Shown piece by piece: positions 1 through 12,075 of a DNA stretch of 64,000 bases. Location of the stretch: NCBI RefSeq assembly GCF_020520425.1, contig NC_079488.1:4069747-4133746 (forward strand). Reading direction: 5' to 3'. Numbering within the stretch: position 1 is the first letter of the stretch; each line of letters opens with the position of its first letter. The notes beneath the pieces are model-generated. The model was not told where the DNA came from, searched no databases, and worked only from the letters and a program-made list of their open reading frames with translations. This DNA comes from Spinacia oleracea (lineage: Eukaryota > Streptophyta > Magnoliopsida > Caryophyllales > Amaranthaceae). The translations under genes and the position numbers were made by a program.

Positions 1-3000
1 ACAATTAATTCATCATCTCCACCATAGACCAGGAAGTCATCTTTGTGCCTTTTCAGGTACTTCAGAATATTCTTGGCAGCAGTCCAATGCGCCTCTCCTG
101 GGTCTGACTGGTATCTGCTCGTAGCACTGAGTGCGTACGCAACATCCGGGCGTGTACATATCATAGCATACATTATTGAACCAATCAATGATGCATATGG
201 AATCCCATTCATTCGTCTACGCTCATCAAGTGTTTTTGGGCACTGAGTCTTGCTTAGAGTCATTCCATGAGACATGGGTAGGTAGCCTCGCTTGGAGTCC
301 GCCATCTTGAACCTATCAAGCACCTTATTGATATAAGTGCTTTGACTAAGTCCAATCATCTTTTTAGATCTATCTCTGTAAATCTTGATGCCCAATATGT
401 ACTGTGCTTCTCCTAGATCCTTCATCGAAAAACATTTCCCAAGCCAAATCTTGACAGAGTTCAACATAGGAATGTCATTTCCGATAAGCAATATGTCGTC
501 GACATATAATACTAGGAAAGCAATTTTGCTCCCACTGACCTTCTTGTATACACAAGATTCGTCCGCGTTCTTGATGAAACCAAAGTCACTGACTGCTTCA
601 TCAAAACGTATATTCCAGCTCCTGGATGCCTGCTTCAATCCGTAGATTGATTTCTTTAGCTTGCATACCTTTTTAGCATTCTTTGGATCCTCAAAACCTT
701 CAGGCTGTGTCATAAACACAGTTTCTGTTAAAACGCCGTTTAAGAAAGCAGTTTTGACATCCATCTGCCATATTTCGTAATCGTAATATGCAGCGATTGC
801 TAACATTATTCGAATAGACTTTAGCATTGCAACTGGTGAAAAGGTTTCATCGTAATCCACACCGTGGACTTGCCTGTAACCTTTTGCAACCAATCTAGCT
901 TTGAAAACTTCAAGTTTCCCATCCTTGTCCTTTTTCAGTTTGAAAACCCATTTGCTTCCAATGGCTTGGTAGCCATCTGGCAAATCGACCAAATCCCATA
1001 CTTGGTTTTCAGACATGGAGTCTAATTCAGATTGCATGGCTTCTTGCCATTGCTTGGAGCTAGGGCTCGTCATAGCTTGCTTGTAAGTCGCAGGTTCATC
1101 ACTTTCAAGTAATAGAACGTCATAGCTCTCGTTCGTCAAAATACCCAAGTACCTTTCCGGTTGAGATCTATATCTTTGCGATCTACGCGGGGTAACATTT
1201 CTAGATTGACCATGATTCTCACCAGATTCTTCTAAAGATCTCTGAGTTTCATCCTGAATGTCATCTTGAGCATTCTCTAGAGTTTGTTGTTCGACTCGAA
1301 TTTCTTCGAGGTCTACTTTTCTCCCACTTGTCATTTTGGAAATGTGATCCTTCTCCAAAAAGACACCATCTCGAGCAACAAACACTTTGTTCTCAGATGT
1401 ATTGTAGAAGTAATACCCCTTTGTTTCCTTTGGATAGCCCACAAGGATACATTTGTCAGATTTTGGATGAAGTTTGTCTGAAATTAATCGTTTGACGTAT
1501 ACTTCACATCCCCAAATCTTAAGAAAAGACACATTTGGAGGCTTTCCAAACCATAATTCGTATGGATTCTTTTCGACAGCTTTAGACGGAGCTCTATTTA
1601 TAGTGAGTGCAGCTGTATTTAGTGCATGTCCCCAAAATTCTAATGGAAGTTCGGCCTGACCCATCATTGACCTGACCATGTCTAGCAAGGTTCTGTTCCT
1701 CCGTTCTGACACACCGTTCCATTGTGGTGTTCCAGGAGGAGTCAATTCTGATAGAATTCCACATTCTTTCAGATGGTCATCAAATTCATAGCTCAGATAT
1801 TCACCGCCTCTATCAGACCGCAGTGCCTTGATCTTCTTGCCTAATTGATTCTCTACTTCACTCTGAAATTCCTTGAATTTGTCAAAGGATTCAGACTTAT
1901 GCTTCATTAGGTAGACATAACCATACCTAATGAAGTCATCAGTGAAAGTGATAAAGTAGCTGAAACCACCTCTAGCATTTGTACTCATTGGTCCACATAC
2001 ATCTGTATGGATTAAACCCAATAGTTCATTTGCTCTTTCTCCAACTTTAGAGAAAGGTTGCTTTGTCATTTTGCCAAGTAAACATGATTCGCATTTACCA
2101 TAATCCTCTAAGTTAAATGGTTCTAGAATTCCTTCCCTTTGAAGTCTTTCTAAGCGTTTCAAGTTTATATGGCCTAATCGACAATGCCACAGATAGGTGA
2201 GATCTGAATCATCCTTTTTGGCCTTTTTGGTATTTATGTTATATACTTGTTTGTCGTGATCTAATAAATAAAGTCCATTGACTAATCTAGCAGATCCATA
2301 AAACATCTCTTTAAAATAAAACGAACAACTATTGTCTTTTATTATAAAGGAAAATCCCTTAGCATCTAAGCAAGAAACTGAAATGATGTTTTTAGTAAGA
2401 CTTGGAACATGGAAACATTCTTCCAGTTCCAAAACTAGCCCGGAGGGCAACGACAAATAGTAAGTTCCTACAGCTAATGCAGCAATCCGTGCTCCATTTC
2501 CCACTCGTAGGTCGACTTCACCCTTGCTTAACTTTCTACTTCTTCTTAGTCCCTGTGGATTGGAACATAAGTGTGAGCCACAACCTGTATCTAATACCCA
2601 AGAAGTTGAATTAGCAAGTATACAGTCTATAACGAAAATACCTGAAGATGGAACGACTGTTCCGTTCTTCTGATCTTCCTTTAGCTTTGGACATTCTCTT
2701 TTGTAATGGCCTATTCCATCACAATAAAGACAGCTTGATGTGGACTTGTCCTGCTTTGATTTAGCATTGCCCTTGGACTTTCCACCTTTCTTGAATGGTC
2801 TCTTTCTAGCCTTGAGTAAATCTTTGGCTTCACAGTCCAGTACTATTTCAGCCTTTCTGACAAGGTGAATAAATTCTGCAACTGTTTCTTCTCTTGGTTC
2901 ACTTAGGTATAGTTGCTTGAAGCGACCAAACCCACTGTGTAGTGAATTGAGCAAGACAGAGACTGCCATCCTTTCGCTTATTGGTGTTCCTAGTAGACTT

Positions 3001-3502
3001 AGGCGATCAAAATATGAACACATAAGATCCACATGGAACCTCAGTGGGACGCCTACCCTTTGTTTAGTGCGAAGGAGCTGAACATGTGTTTCTTGGACCT
3101 CCATCCTATAGCACCTGTTGGGAGAACTAACCTTTAGACCAGACATTGATTCAATCAACTCATGGACGTTCAGGTCCCTGTCCTCCGTACTTCCACGACA
3201 GATATCCCTCAGATTCTTGATGAGCGTAAAAGGTTCATAGGCTACAAACCTTCTAGCCCAATCATCAGGGATATTGTTCAGCATGAGACTCATAACCTTT
3301 TTGAGATCCGCATCCCAGGCGTAAAACCTCTCAGGGGTCATGTCTCTGGCATAGTAGCTTGGCATGGGATGTGACAGTACATACTCAAGTCCATTGAGTT
3401 TGACTATTTCAACTAGCTTAGCTTCCCATTCAAGAAAATTTGTCAGGTTCAGCTTGACCATAAGCTCAGAACCCATGATGATGTTTTGATTGTTGTTTGC
3501 CA
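1..3502 (-). CDS. gag-pol polyprotein of Angela-type copia element (partial at C-terminus)
   Basis: One open frame of 1167 codons from ATG at 3502 to the window edge, with no stop found by eye. Domain order with approximate residues: gag; zinc knuckle CLYCDGIGHYKREC (about 257-270); aspartic protease with DTGCGSH (about 302); GAG-pre-integrase with WHCRLGHINL; integrase core with HTDVCGPM, a downstream SDRGGEY and an NGVSERRN glutamate; reverse transcriptase with catalytic YVDDILL (about 1000); start of RNase H. The order protease-integrase-RT is diagnostic of Ty1/copia. Its products would package element RNA and make and integrate cDNA. The absence of visible lesions contrasts with the other copies in the window. 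The end of RNase H and the stop codon are missing only because the window ends. Confidence 0.9.
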
Positions 3503-6354
3503 TATTAAAAACTACAATTGAAAAGAATAAACAAATAAATAACCATTCACAGTTTCTCTTAATAAACTTAAATTCTAGCATACATGCATAATTCAATGTT
3601 TATTAAGCATTTTATTCAAATTATGTGTTCCGGCAGGTGTGAATAAAATGATTCCAAGATCCTAAAATCATTGAAGAACTAAGCACAGTTTGTCGACTTA
3701 ATCCTAGAACATCTTAGGTAAGCAAAAGCCTTTTGCTAATAGTCTAGAAACTATTCTTGGTTGATAGGTACGTCTAAGAACTTATTAGCTAAACCTATCG
3801 AATTTGCCACGACATAAAAGGACTCCTTACTTATATCGTTGAGTTTCACCAAAACTAACATGTACTCACAATTATTTGTGTACCTTGCCCCTTTAGGACC
3901 AATAAGTAACACCTCGCTGAGCGAAAACTATTACTAGATTGATGTAAAGGATATCCAAGCAAGTGTATATTTTGGCATGGCACCTTTTAACTCAATTTTT
4001 AAGTTTGGAACTTAAGGCTCTTACTATGTTGGTTAGATTTTAAGTGAACTAAAATCCTTAATCATGCAACATAATCAAGCTTTTGATCTCATGCATTTTA
4101 AGACATATTTAAAACAATAAATAACTTAAAACATGCATAAGATATTCGTGATCTAGTATGGCCCGACTTCATCTTGAAGCTTTGACTTCAAAGTCTGTCT
4201 TGAAAATCTCCGTGGGAGGCACCATTTTCTTCAAATAGGATAAGCTATAACTAATTACAACTATTTGATGGTTCGCAGACCATATTTGAATTGAAAAATA
4301 ACTTTGGTACTTTAGACCAATTACATTCAAATTAATGGTACGCAGACCATATTTTCTATCCTATTTGGGCCATACTAGTCACTTCATAACCTGCAAAACA
4401 GTACATATACAATATATACCATTCACCCATTCATTATCATGAATGGCCCACATAGCTGGTTAGTAAAACACATTATGCATCACGTAAACATTTGCAGCAA
4501 TTAATCAAGGGCACCAATAATCTACCAATTATTCAGTCCTTATTAATTCTAATCAAGTTGTTTTAACCTTAAGGATTTGTAGACCTAATCAAGAGTTTAT
4601 GACTAAAAAGCGCTCCCACTTAAACCAATAAATTCATATGCTTTACCAATTTTAAACATAAAAATGTATTTCTAGTCCAACCGGAAACATACAAATTTAA
4701 TTAAAATTTAAAGCTCATATCAATTTATAATTGAATCCAAAAATTTAATTTAATTTCAGTCGTATTTAAATTAATTCATGATTTTAATTTTAGTAAATTA
4801 ATTAGAATAAATAACATTTATTATAATTATAATATTCAAAATTAAAATCCAAGAAAATAATTCAAATTATTAATTTTAAAATTAATTAAAATTACGTGAA
4901 CTGAAATTTTCAAATTAAACATTCAAAACGATCTAATCGTAACGCAAACACCCTACGCGTTGCACGCCCATGGGCCGTACGCACACAGCCATTGCTGGCC
5001 ATGTGCGCGCAGCCCATGCGCTCGTCGCATAGCTGCTGCTTCCCTATCGCAAGCCTCCGCACGCATTGGTGCTCGCTGCGCGCGCCAGCGCTCATCGCAC
5101 GCGAGCTATCGCTCGCAGTGCGCGCGCGCGACATCGCTCGCTGGGCGCGCGACATCGCTCGCTGGGCGCGCGAGCCATCGCTCGCTGGGCGCGCGACATC
5201 GCTCGCTGGGCGCGCGACATCGCTCGCTGTGCGCGCGAGCCATCGCTCGCTGGGGCGCGACATCGCTCGCTGGGCGGGCGACATCGCTCGCTGTGCGCGC
5301 GAGTAATGCTGGGCGCAGCGCTCGTGGCACGCGAGCTTGTGCTCGCTGCGCGCGAGGCTGCGCGCTCTTGTGCGAGGCAGCGCGCGTTGTGGCGCAGCTC
5401 GCTTGCTGCCCACACGCGACTGCCTTGGCTCGCTCTTCGCCCATGCCCATTCGTTCATTGCTCGTGGCACACGACACAAGGCAGGGCTGCTGCCTTGTGC
5501 TCGTGCACTACGCCCTTGCTCATTGCATTCGTGCCGCACGGGCGACGAGCTCCCTTGCTCGTCGTCGCATGCCCGCATTATACAACACCCCTTAAGGGTA
5601 ACACGAAGCGTCCATTGCTTCGTGCGTGCAAGTTTTATGAACGAATCGCATAAAATTTAAAATTTTTATTTAAAATTAATGACAAATTAATAAATAATAT
5701 TAATTTCATAATTTTAGGGCGAAAAATCGAAAATTTATTATCCAATTGATTTCCGATTGATATGGATTCAAGTCTAGGTCATAAAAATTTAAAATTTATC
5801 GTAAATTTACAATTTTTATGGTGGTTTTTAATCATAGGTTTCTAATTAAATTACAATTAATTATGAAAATCAAATTAATTCTAAATTATTCTAATTTTCA
5901 ACAAATTAATCATAATTAATAATTAGATTGCATAATTAACAAGACTAGGCATTCAAACTTGTTAAACATATGCATTAGGTCAATCAAAAATTCAAGATTT
6001 ATCAACAAGAATCGCAAATATTTAATTTAACATCTTAAATTTACGAAATTTTGCATTCGAAAAACTAAAACCTTCGAAAAGTCATAGTTAGGCTTCGAAT
6101 TTGAGAATTCTGGGTTCGGCAGAAAAATACTATTTTTGTCAAAATTTTTAGAATGCCTTTTACATGCGGAATTGACACAAAAATCACTCAATTCGGATGA
6201 GTAACGAAGAAACTGCCGAAAAACTGCGTACGTATAATTAAATAAACGCAATTTGCAATTAATTAACAATTACGAAAATTAATCACCCCTTTTAATTCTT
6301 GCAAATTTGTAATATTTAACCATGTTCATGCAATTTAGATTATGAAAATAATAA
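3503..6354 (-). other. untranslated leader of the Angela-type element
   Basis: About 2.85 kb between the PBS and the gag start codon, with no convincing coding sequence. Most of it is AT-rich. A strongly GC-rich island (about 4930-5600) holds a 21-bp tandem repeat. Parts are shared, inverted, with the leader of the element at 50759-62401 (52175-54800) and with 19320-19492, so the leader is a conserved family feature. The GC-rich island differs between copies. The many overlapping open frames in the island on both strands follow from its repeat structure and base composition and are not genes. Confidence 0.7.
5101..5304. repeat. GC-rich 21-bp tandem repeat in retrotransposon leader
   Basis: About nine or ten imperfect copies of a 21-bp unit containing ACATCGCTCGCTGGGCGC. 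Unit variants differ at one or two places (GACATC/GAGCCATC, CTGGG/CTGTG). Since 21 is a multiple of three, all frames translate into seven-residue repeats, which explains the long overlapping frames here. GCGCGC motifs are dense. Confidence 0.85.
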
Positions 6355-6371
6355 GGGGCTCGTGATACCAC
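6355..6371 (-). promoter_or_regulatory. primer binding site
   Basis: Directly inside the 5' LTR. On the minus strand it reads GTGGTATCACGAGCCCC, close to the initiator-Met-tRNA complement (TGGTATCAGAGC) used by most plant copia elements. It has an extra C compared with the Sirevirus PBS at 29671. Confidence 0.75.
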
Positions 6372-7797
6372 TGTTAGGTTATGATACATATGACAATTCA
6401 TAAATCATGCGGAAAAACCATAAACCCAGGAAAACATATTATTTACACATAATCATTTAGCATAGAATAGATGCATACTCTTTGTTGCGTGCCTTCCCTA
6501 GCTGCGCCCGAACCGAACAAGAACAAGTCTTTAGGACTCCAAGTGTCGTCCCTCCGTAGATAGTCCACAGCACGTCCGGATCCGCCTTAAGATTGACCAA
6601 CTAGAATCGCCCTTAAGGTACTATTATTTTCGGCACTTTATAGGCAAATGTGTGACTGAATTTTTCTCTCAAAAACTCACTTTGAATACTTTGAAACTTG
6701 TGTTATAAATTGTGAGCCCTAGCCTCATATTTATAGCGGTATGGAAAGGGAATCGAAATCCTATTCAGATACAAATTAATCAAACCTAGAATCCTACAAG
6801 AACTCTAATTTAATTAATTTATCAAATAGAATTAGGAATTTAATCATTAACCGAACTCTGCATGTTTTAGGAAACGTGCACGAACACAAACACTTGCACA
6901 CACACGCACGACAGCCACGATGGGCCTCAAGCGTGCGCGCGAGCAGCAGCCCACTCAGCGCCCGCGCGCGCTGCGCGCTGCGCGCGCTGTGCGCGCTGTG
7001 CGCTGCGCGTGCTGTGCGCGCTGTGCGCGCTGCGCGCTGCGCGCAGCCTGCTGGGCCTGGCCTTGCTGTTTGTGCGGCGCGCTTGGCTTGCTGGGCGATG
7101 GCCTGGCTTCGTGCTGGGCCTCGTCCGGCAGGCCTCGTCCGATGCTTATTCGTACGATGCGCTTCCGATTAAATTTTCCGATTCCGGAATTCATTTCCGA
7201 TACGAACAATATTTAATATTTCCGATTCCGGAATTAATTTCCGTTTCGAACAAATATTTAATATTTCCGTTTCCGGAATTATTTTCCGATTCCGGTAATA
7301 TTTCCGATTCTGACAATATTTCCGTTTCCGGCAATATTTCCGATTCTGGCAATATTTCCATTTCCGATAATATTTTCCGATACGTACCATGTTTCCGTTT
7401 CCGGCAACATCTACGACTTGGATAATATTTATATTTCCGATACGATCCATATTTCCGTTTCCGGCAATATCATCGTTTCCGGAGTATTCATTTCTTGCCT
7501 GTGACGATCTTAGCTCCCACTGAAACCAAGATCCGTCGGTTCCGAATATTCATAGATAGAGTATCTAATGCCATTAGATACTTGATCCGTTTACGTACTA
7601 TTTGTGTGACCCTACGGGTTCAGTCAAGAGTAAGCTGTGGATTAATATCATTAATTCCACTTGAACTGAAGCGGCCTCTAGCTAGGCATTCAGCTCACTT
7701 GATCTCACTGAATTATTAACTTGTCAATTAATACTGAACCGCATTTATTAGACTTAACATAGAATGCATACTTGGACCAAGGGCATTATTTCCTTCA
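6372..7797 (-). repeat. 5' LTR of the Angela-type element
   Basis: 1426-bp LTR. In element sense it starts TGAAGGAAATAATGCC and ends CATAACCTAACA. Other copies are at 8238-14928 (interrupted), 50759-52174, 56664-58044 and 61004-62401. A TATA box (TATAAATA) lies at 6735-6728 on the minus strand. The LTR carries an array of an 18-bp unit (GGAAACGGAAATATT core) around 7190-7470 and a GC-rich stretch rich in GCGCTG repeats around 6940-7060. Confidence 0.9.
6728..6735 (-). promoter_or_regulatory. LTR TATA box
   Basis: TATAAATA on the minus strand. The same position is TATAAATA in the other LTR copies (14567, 51811, 57682, 62038 on the plus strand), as expected for the retrotransposon promoter. 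Confidence 0.6.
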
Positions 7798-8237
7798 TAA
7801 ATTTCATTAAAATTATTAGACACTAAATCCTCAATACCTGAGTGATTTGAGATTACTTGTTTGAGAACTGGTTGCTTTGACGTTGACCAACCGTCGCACC
7901 GTAAAAGGAGGCTATAAAGGCAACGCTCAGGTAATCACCTATCAAACGAAGTCTAATCTCAAGATCGCAAGATTGGGATTGTCCTCCCATAAATCGGGAT
8001 GAGATGCTTAAAAGTTGTACAAGGCCACTCGGAGAGCTAGAAACTGTGAAATGCATGGCCGTGCTCGGATGAATCATAGGTTATGATTATCTGTTTATTT
8101 GATCAGTTGAACTCTGAAACCGAGGAACACCTCTGGACATAATAAGGATGACAACTCTTACCTTATGTTCAAGAGCAAGCATCGAGCGACAAAGGAATTA
8201 GGAAATGCACACTTGTCCCTAAGGACAAGTGGGAGAC
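7798..8237 (+). mobile_element. 3' internal remnant of a plus-strand Angela-type element, with polypurine tract
   Basis: This 440-bp stretch matches 60573-61003, the region just before the 3' LTR of the element at 50759-62401. It ends with the purine-rich ACAAGTGGGAGAC (8225-8237), the likely polypurine tract, followed at once by the LTR start TGAAGG. The rest of this plus-strand element was displaced to the left by insertion of the minus-strand element at 1-7797. No coding sequence is seen. Confidence 0.8.
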
Positions 8238-9627
8238 TGAAGGAAATAATGCCCTTGGTCCAAGTATGCATTCTATGTTAAGTCTAATAAATGCGGTTCA
8301 GTATTAATTAACAAGTTAATAATTCAGTGAGATCAAGTGAGCTGAATGCCTAGCTAGAGGCCGCTTCAGTTCAAGTGGAATTAATGATATTAATCCACAG
8401 CTTACTCTTGACTGAACCCGTAGGGTCACACAAATAGTACGTAAACGGATCAAGTATTTAATGGCATTAAATACTCCATCTATGGATATTCGGAATCGAC
8501 GGATCTTGGTTTCAGTGGGAGCTGAGATCGTCACAGGCAAGAAATGAATGCTCCGGAAACGATGATATTGCCGGAAACGGAAATATGGATCGTATCGGAA
8601 ATATAAATATTATCCAAGTCGTAGATGTTGCCGGAAACGGAAACATGGTACGTATCGGAAAATATTATCGGAAATGGAAATATTGCCGGAATCGAAAATA
8701 TTGCCGGAAACGGAAATATTCACTACAACAATTTCCGTGTTTTGGCGACGCGTTTTTGGCGACGCTAATAGGCGTCGAGAAAATTTCCCTCGACGCCTGC
8801 AATTATCGTCGAGGAAAACTTAGTCGAGAATTCTCGACGCCTTTAAGCGTCGAGATTTGGGACGCCTGACGCTGTCCATGAAGTCTTTGGGGCGTCGAGA
8901 TTTGGGACTCCTTACGCTGTCCACGAAGTCTTTGGGGCGTCGAGAATAGCGACGCCTTACAGCGTCGTCTTTTTCTTTATGCGTCGAAAATTATGACGTC
9001 ATATGTTGTCCATAAAATAACAAGGCGTCGAGGTCCTCGACGCCTTACTGCGTCTTAAGATGTGTGTTAGGCGTGGATCAAAATTGTTTGCCGACACCTT
9101 CCTGGGTCCCTATTAATAACCCGCCATGTTCCGAATTTTGCCGACCCCTTTTTGCGTCGACCTGTTGTAAATACTAGACTTTTAACCGTGCACTTTTCCC
9201 CCCCTTATTTAGGATCTATAGATATCATACGAGAAAAACAATTAAAATTAAGATAATAATCAGTGCTAAAATTAGACAAACGAGGTTTTAAAAAGTGAAA
9301 TCATATATTTATATATGGTGTATGTTACAATGTATGAGAACGTGCTACATAACTTACAACGTTTGTTTCAATATTGACATATTGACCATTATTGGCTGCT
9401 AAAATAAATAATAAATTAAATAGAAAGGCAAATAAGCCACATATTGCATTAAAACATCTAAATTTGCAGATTCTAGCACTCTCTCTATTTGCAAATCTGG
9501 AGTTGCCGCATATCATCCTTGTCACACGCTAAATAACCTTGGAAAGAAAAGACGGGTTAAATCAGTCCAAGTCATAACTAACAAACATCACTTGTTCAAT
9601 TTAGAAACGGTTAAAATAAACTTATTT

Positions 9628-9953
9628 ACATGAAGCCTGTAACCCTTGCGCCCCATACATCGTTTCTACGATCTCACCAACATGAACATCATCCACTGGC
9701 TTTACACCCAGAAGATCACACGCCTTCAGAAATATTGTTGGATTTGGCTTCTCAGCAGCAACCCGTTAGAGAAATCCAGTTCAAACTCAATAATGTACAG
9801 ACATTTCCAAGTAAAATCCGACTGATAGCCAGTTAGTTTTGCTGAAACGATCATAACATCAAACCAATGTTCACAATTCAGAACCCTCAACAGAGGTCTT
9901 AATCGAGTATCGAAGTTTGAGACAACGACTTTTACACCTACATTTCTCACAGC
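9628..9953 (-). pseudogene. captured HAD-hydrolase (HDHD3-like) gene fragment
   Basis: Two exon-like segments. The first (9953 to about 9842) follows an AG acceptor and encodes AVRNVGVKVVVSNFDTRLRP and then LNCEHWFDVMIVSA, typical of plant HAD-like domain-containing protein 3. The second (about 9766-9628) encodes EKPNPTIFLKACDLLGVKP and then DDVHVGD. The conserved acidic motif normally read as GDDRRND is broken by an apparent one-base deletion near 9675, after which the match resumes in another frame as DRRNDVWGAR. The N-terminal catalytic motif and the C-terminus are absent. It is a non-functional captured fragment. Confidence 0.75.
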
Positions 9954-10240
9954 CTGAAATACATACCCTGTATTTGGTGGCAACGATGCCATGAGCAGGA
10001 ATGTTATGCTATTGTCTCAAAATTGCACTTAGTTTTGTTACTGTATAGTCAGATAACCAACCTGACTGGTTGATCCTTGTGTCTTTGTATCTGATAAGCG
10101 AAGCAAAAGAGATGATCTAGACGGAAAGAAAGGAAGTCCAAAGAAGAATACAAGAAAATGATTAAATGGCAAAGGAAAGACAAATACAGCAGAGATAATA
10201 GTTATTTGAGGAAACATAAAATTCAGTAAGAACTTCACAC

Positions 10241-10386
10241 CTCCTAGTGATTGTTCATACTGTCGGAGCTGCTTTATTAAGCCAGAATCAGGGGATGCCT
10301 GCGATCTTTTGCTTCTCACGTATTCAAGAGCTTGAGATATAGTCATGCAGCGCTTCTTGATCAGATAAGTAAGAATTATTATCACA
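10241..10386 (-). pseudogene. captured exon of a dual-specificity phosphatase gene (DsPTP1-like)
   Basis: Exon-like segment with an AG acceptor just upstream (10388-10387) and a GT donor after 10241. It encodes YLIKKRCMTISQALEYVRSK and SQASPDSGLIKQLRQYE. This resembles the segment C-terminal to the active-site loop of plant dual-specificity phosphatases such as DsPTP1 (YLMKK..MT..QAL..V...RP.ASPN.GF..QL). The catalytic HCxxGxxRS loop exon was not found, so the piece cannot encode an active enzyme. The parent gene assignment is an inference from this one exon. Confidence 0.6.
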
Positions 10387-11569
10387 CTGCACCACAAAAG
10401 AAATAACTCATAGTATTTTATCTACTTTCAGTATCAGCAACGAGAAATACTCCTTTCACTTTCAAATTGAGAAAAATATCGGTAAACAGAAAGGATAGGG
10501 TCAGGGAAGGGCCAGTCCAGTACTCTTTCTAGCGACTTTTTCTATTAGAATATAAACTCCATCACCAATGTCCTGCAATTAACAGTTTAGTTAGCACTTA
10601 GCAACAACAAATACAAAACAAAGCTTCCATATTACTAAAATTCAACATTAACATTTAGTAAAAAATGAACACGAGTTGATATTAAACTCAGACAAAACAA
10701 TACCAAATCAAGTTGGTTTAATTTAGAAAATGTTGACGGTGATAAAAGAGTGTCATGTCTAACTCACTTAAACTTTGAATATCAGCAAAAGTACCAAATC
10801 CAGCTAGATTATTACGAAGTATATCACATCACCACACCACGAACTACAAGTTATTCCAATTCAAAAAAGAAACCACCTCCGAATTTCAAGAGTAACAACA
10901 GAAAAATACAGAAAACGTCACATCACCAATGAATCACATGAACAAAAAGATTACTGCCACACCAATGAACAGAAAATATGCCAGACAGAAGTATTCGCTT
11001 CAAAAACAGGAAATTCATAGGCTAAAGGAGTTGCATGCTCTTCCTTTTTCAAGTTGCTAAGCCATTATTCAACAATTAGCTTGGATTTAGTTTCTTATCG
11101 CAACATATATCAGATCCTAAATCTATTTGGTTTAGAGAAATCTGTCTATAAAAACATGCTCCAGGCAAAATTTTAGCACTAAAAGAACATGCTGGAAATG
11201 GATAAACCTGACCACCATGAGACCATGATGAAAGACGGAAATGGAAAGCTCCGCCATGGGAGAATCAATCTCTGAAAGCTTGTTCAACTATGAGATCCGT
11301 CAACTAAATCAAAAGAAAGAAGGAAATTGATTGTAAGGGGCTTAGAAATGTAGATCTGGAATTTTCAAAGTGATAGAGAAAGAGAAGGTTATGAGGTTAG
11401 GGTTGAGGAGAACGGGGACGGGGAATGGGGCTGCTCTCACAGAAAAAGAAAACGGGCACCTAAATATGACCACGTGCGGGGCATGTGCTTTCCTAGTAGT
11501 ATCTCGACACCTATAGTAGACGGGAAAATAGGAAGACGCAGGAAGGCGTCGAGAAAACATGCAAACAAC
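10387..11569. other. Pack-CACTA interior without recognisable exon
   Basis: AT-rich sequence that probably represents introns and 5' flank of the captured phosphatase gene. Two minus-strand stretches look exon-like: about 10574-10500 after TTGCAG, and an ATG near 11257 followed by a short open frame ending before a GT. I could not match either to a known protein. Confidence 0.4.
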
Positions 11570-11640
11570 AATTTAATGCTAACGGTTCTCCCTCAGCGTC
11601 GAGGACTTGGTGTCGACAAATGGTGTATTTTGTAGTAGTG
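11570..11640. repeat. internal CACTA right-end-like sequence
   Basis: Contains subterminal-type GCGTCGAG repeats and ends TATTTTGTAGTAGTG, nearly the same as the true right end at 13996-14010. It lies between the HAD/phosphatase part and the TPR part of the Pack-CACTA. This suggests an older right end that was passed over when the neighbouring TPR gene was taken up. No matching 3-bp duplication was seen beside it (left ATT, right CTT). Confidence 0.6.
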
Positions 11641-12075
11641 CTTCATCATCATCAAATTTGAAGCTTTTCATGATAAGCATCCTTATTCCTTAACTCACAA
11701 CTACAACTGTCATGCCAAGCTTAGTCTTGGTTGACCAACACATGTTTATTTTCCATGAACATTATTATCAATTTAATTTCCTACAGCATTCCAAACTTCA
11801 CATTCAGCTGCTGGCCATAATGAAAGTCAAAATTTGGCTTTAACTTTAAATAAGGGGGAAATTTCAGAACAAATTTAGCATCTGACTTGTTTTGCACACA
11901 AACCTCAGTATAGACAAAATCATGTACAGTATAAATCAACATCCATAAAGCAAGCCATTTAAAAAGGGAAGAAGCATAATACCAACGCGCAAGACTACAC
12001 AGTGAGAAACTAATCACAAAGGAGAGTGAAGATACAGGAGAGGATCAGCGGAAGTGTGAAGAAGAAAAAGGTTAC

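Larger units (their letters stand above)
1..7797 (-). mobile_element. Ty1/copia element, Angela/BARE lineage, partial (runs off left edge)
   Basis: Minus-strand LTR retrotransposon. Reading right to left it has a 5' LTR (7797-6372), a primer binding site (6371-6355), a long untranslated leader (6354-3503) and an open gag-pol frame (3502 to the edge). The RT and RNase H region closely resembles the Angela/BARE-1 lineage, which also has long LTRs. The 3' LTR lies outside the window. The right flank 7798-7802 (TAAAT) should be one copy of the target duplication. The element sits inside the 3' internal part of another copy of the same LTR family (7798-8237), shown by comparison with the uninterrupted sequence near 60573. 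Because the coding frame is open, this is a candidate autonomous member. Confidence 0.85.

Noticed and set aside
4910..5660. Many long overlapping open frames on both strands (up to 222 codons)
   Set aside because: They arise from the 21-bp GC-rich tandem repeat, translate to Arg/Ala/Ser repeats, and lie in a retrotransposon leader.
6876..7450. Open frames in the GC-rich and GGAAATATT-repeat part of LTRs (also at 14030-14484, 51191-51619, 57201-57552)
   Set aside because: They lie within LTRs and follow the repeat periodicity. No protein-like conservation was seen.
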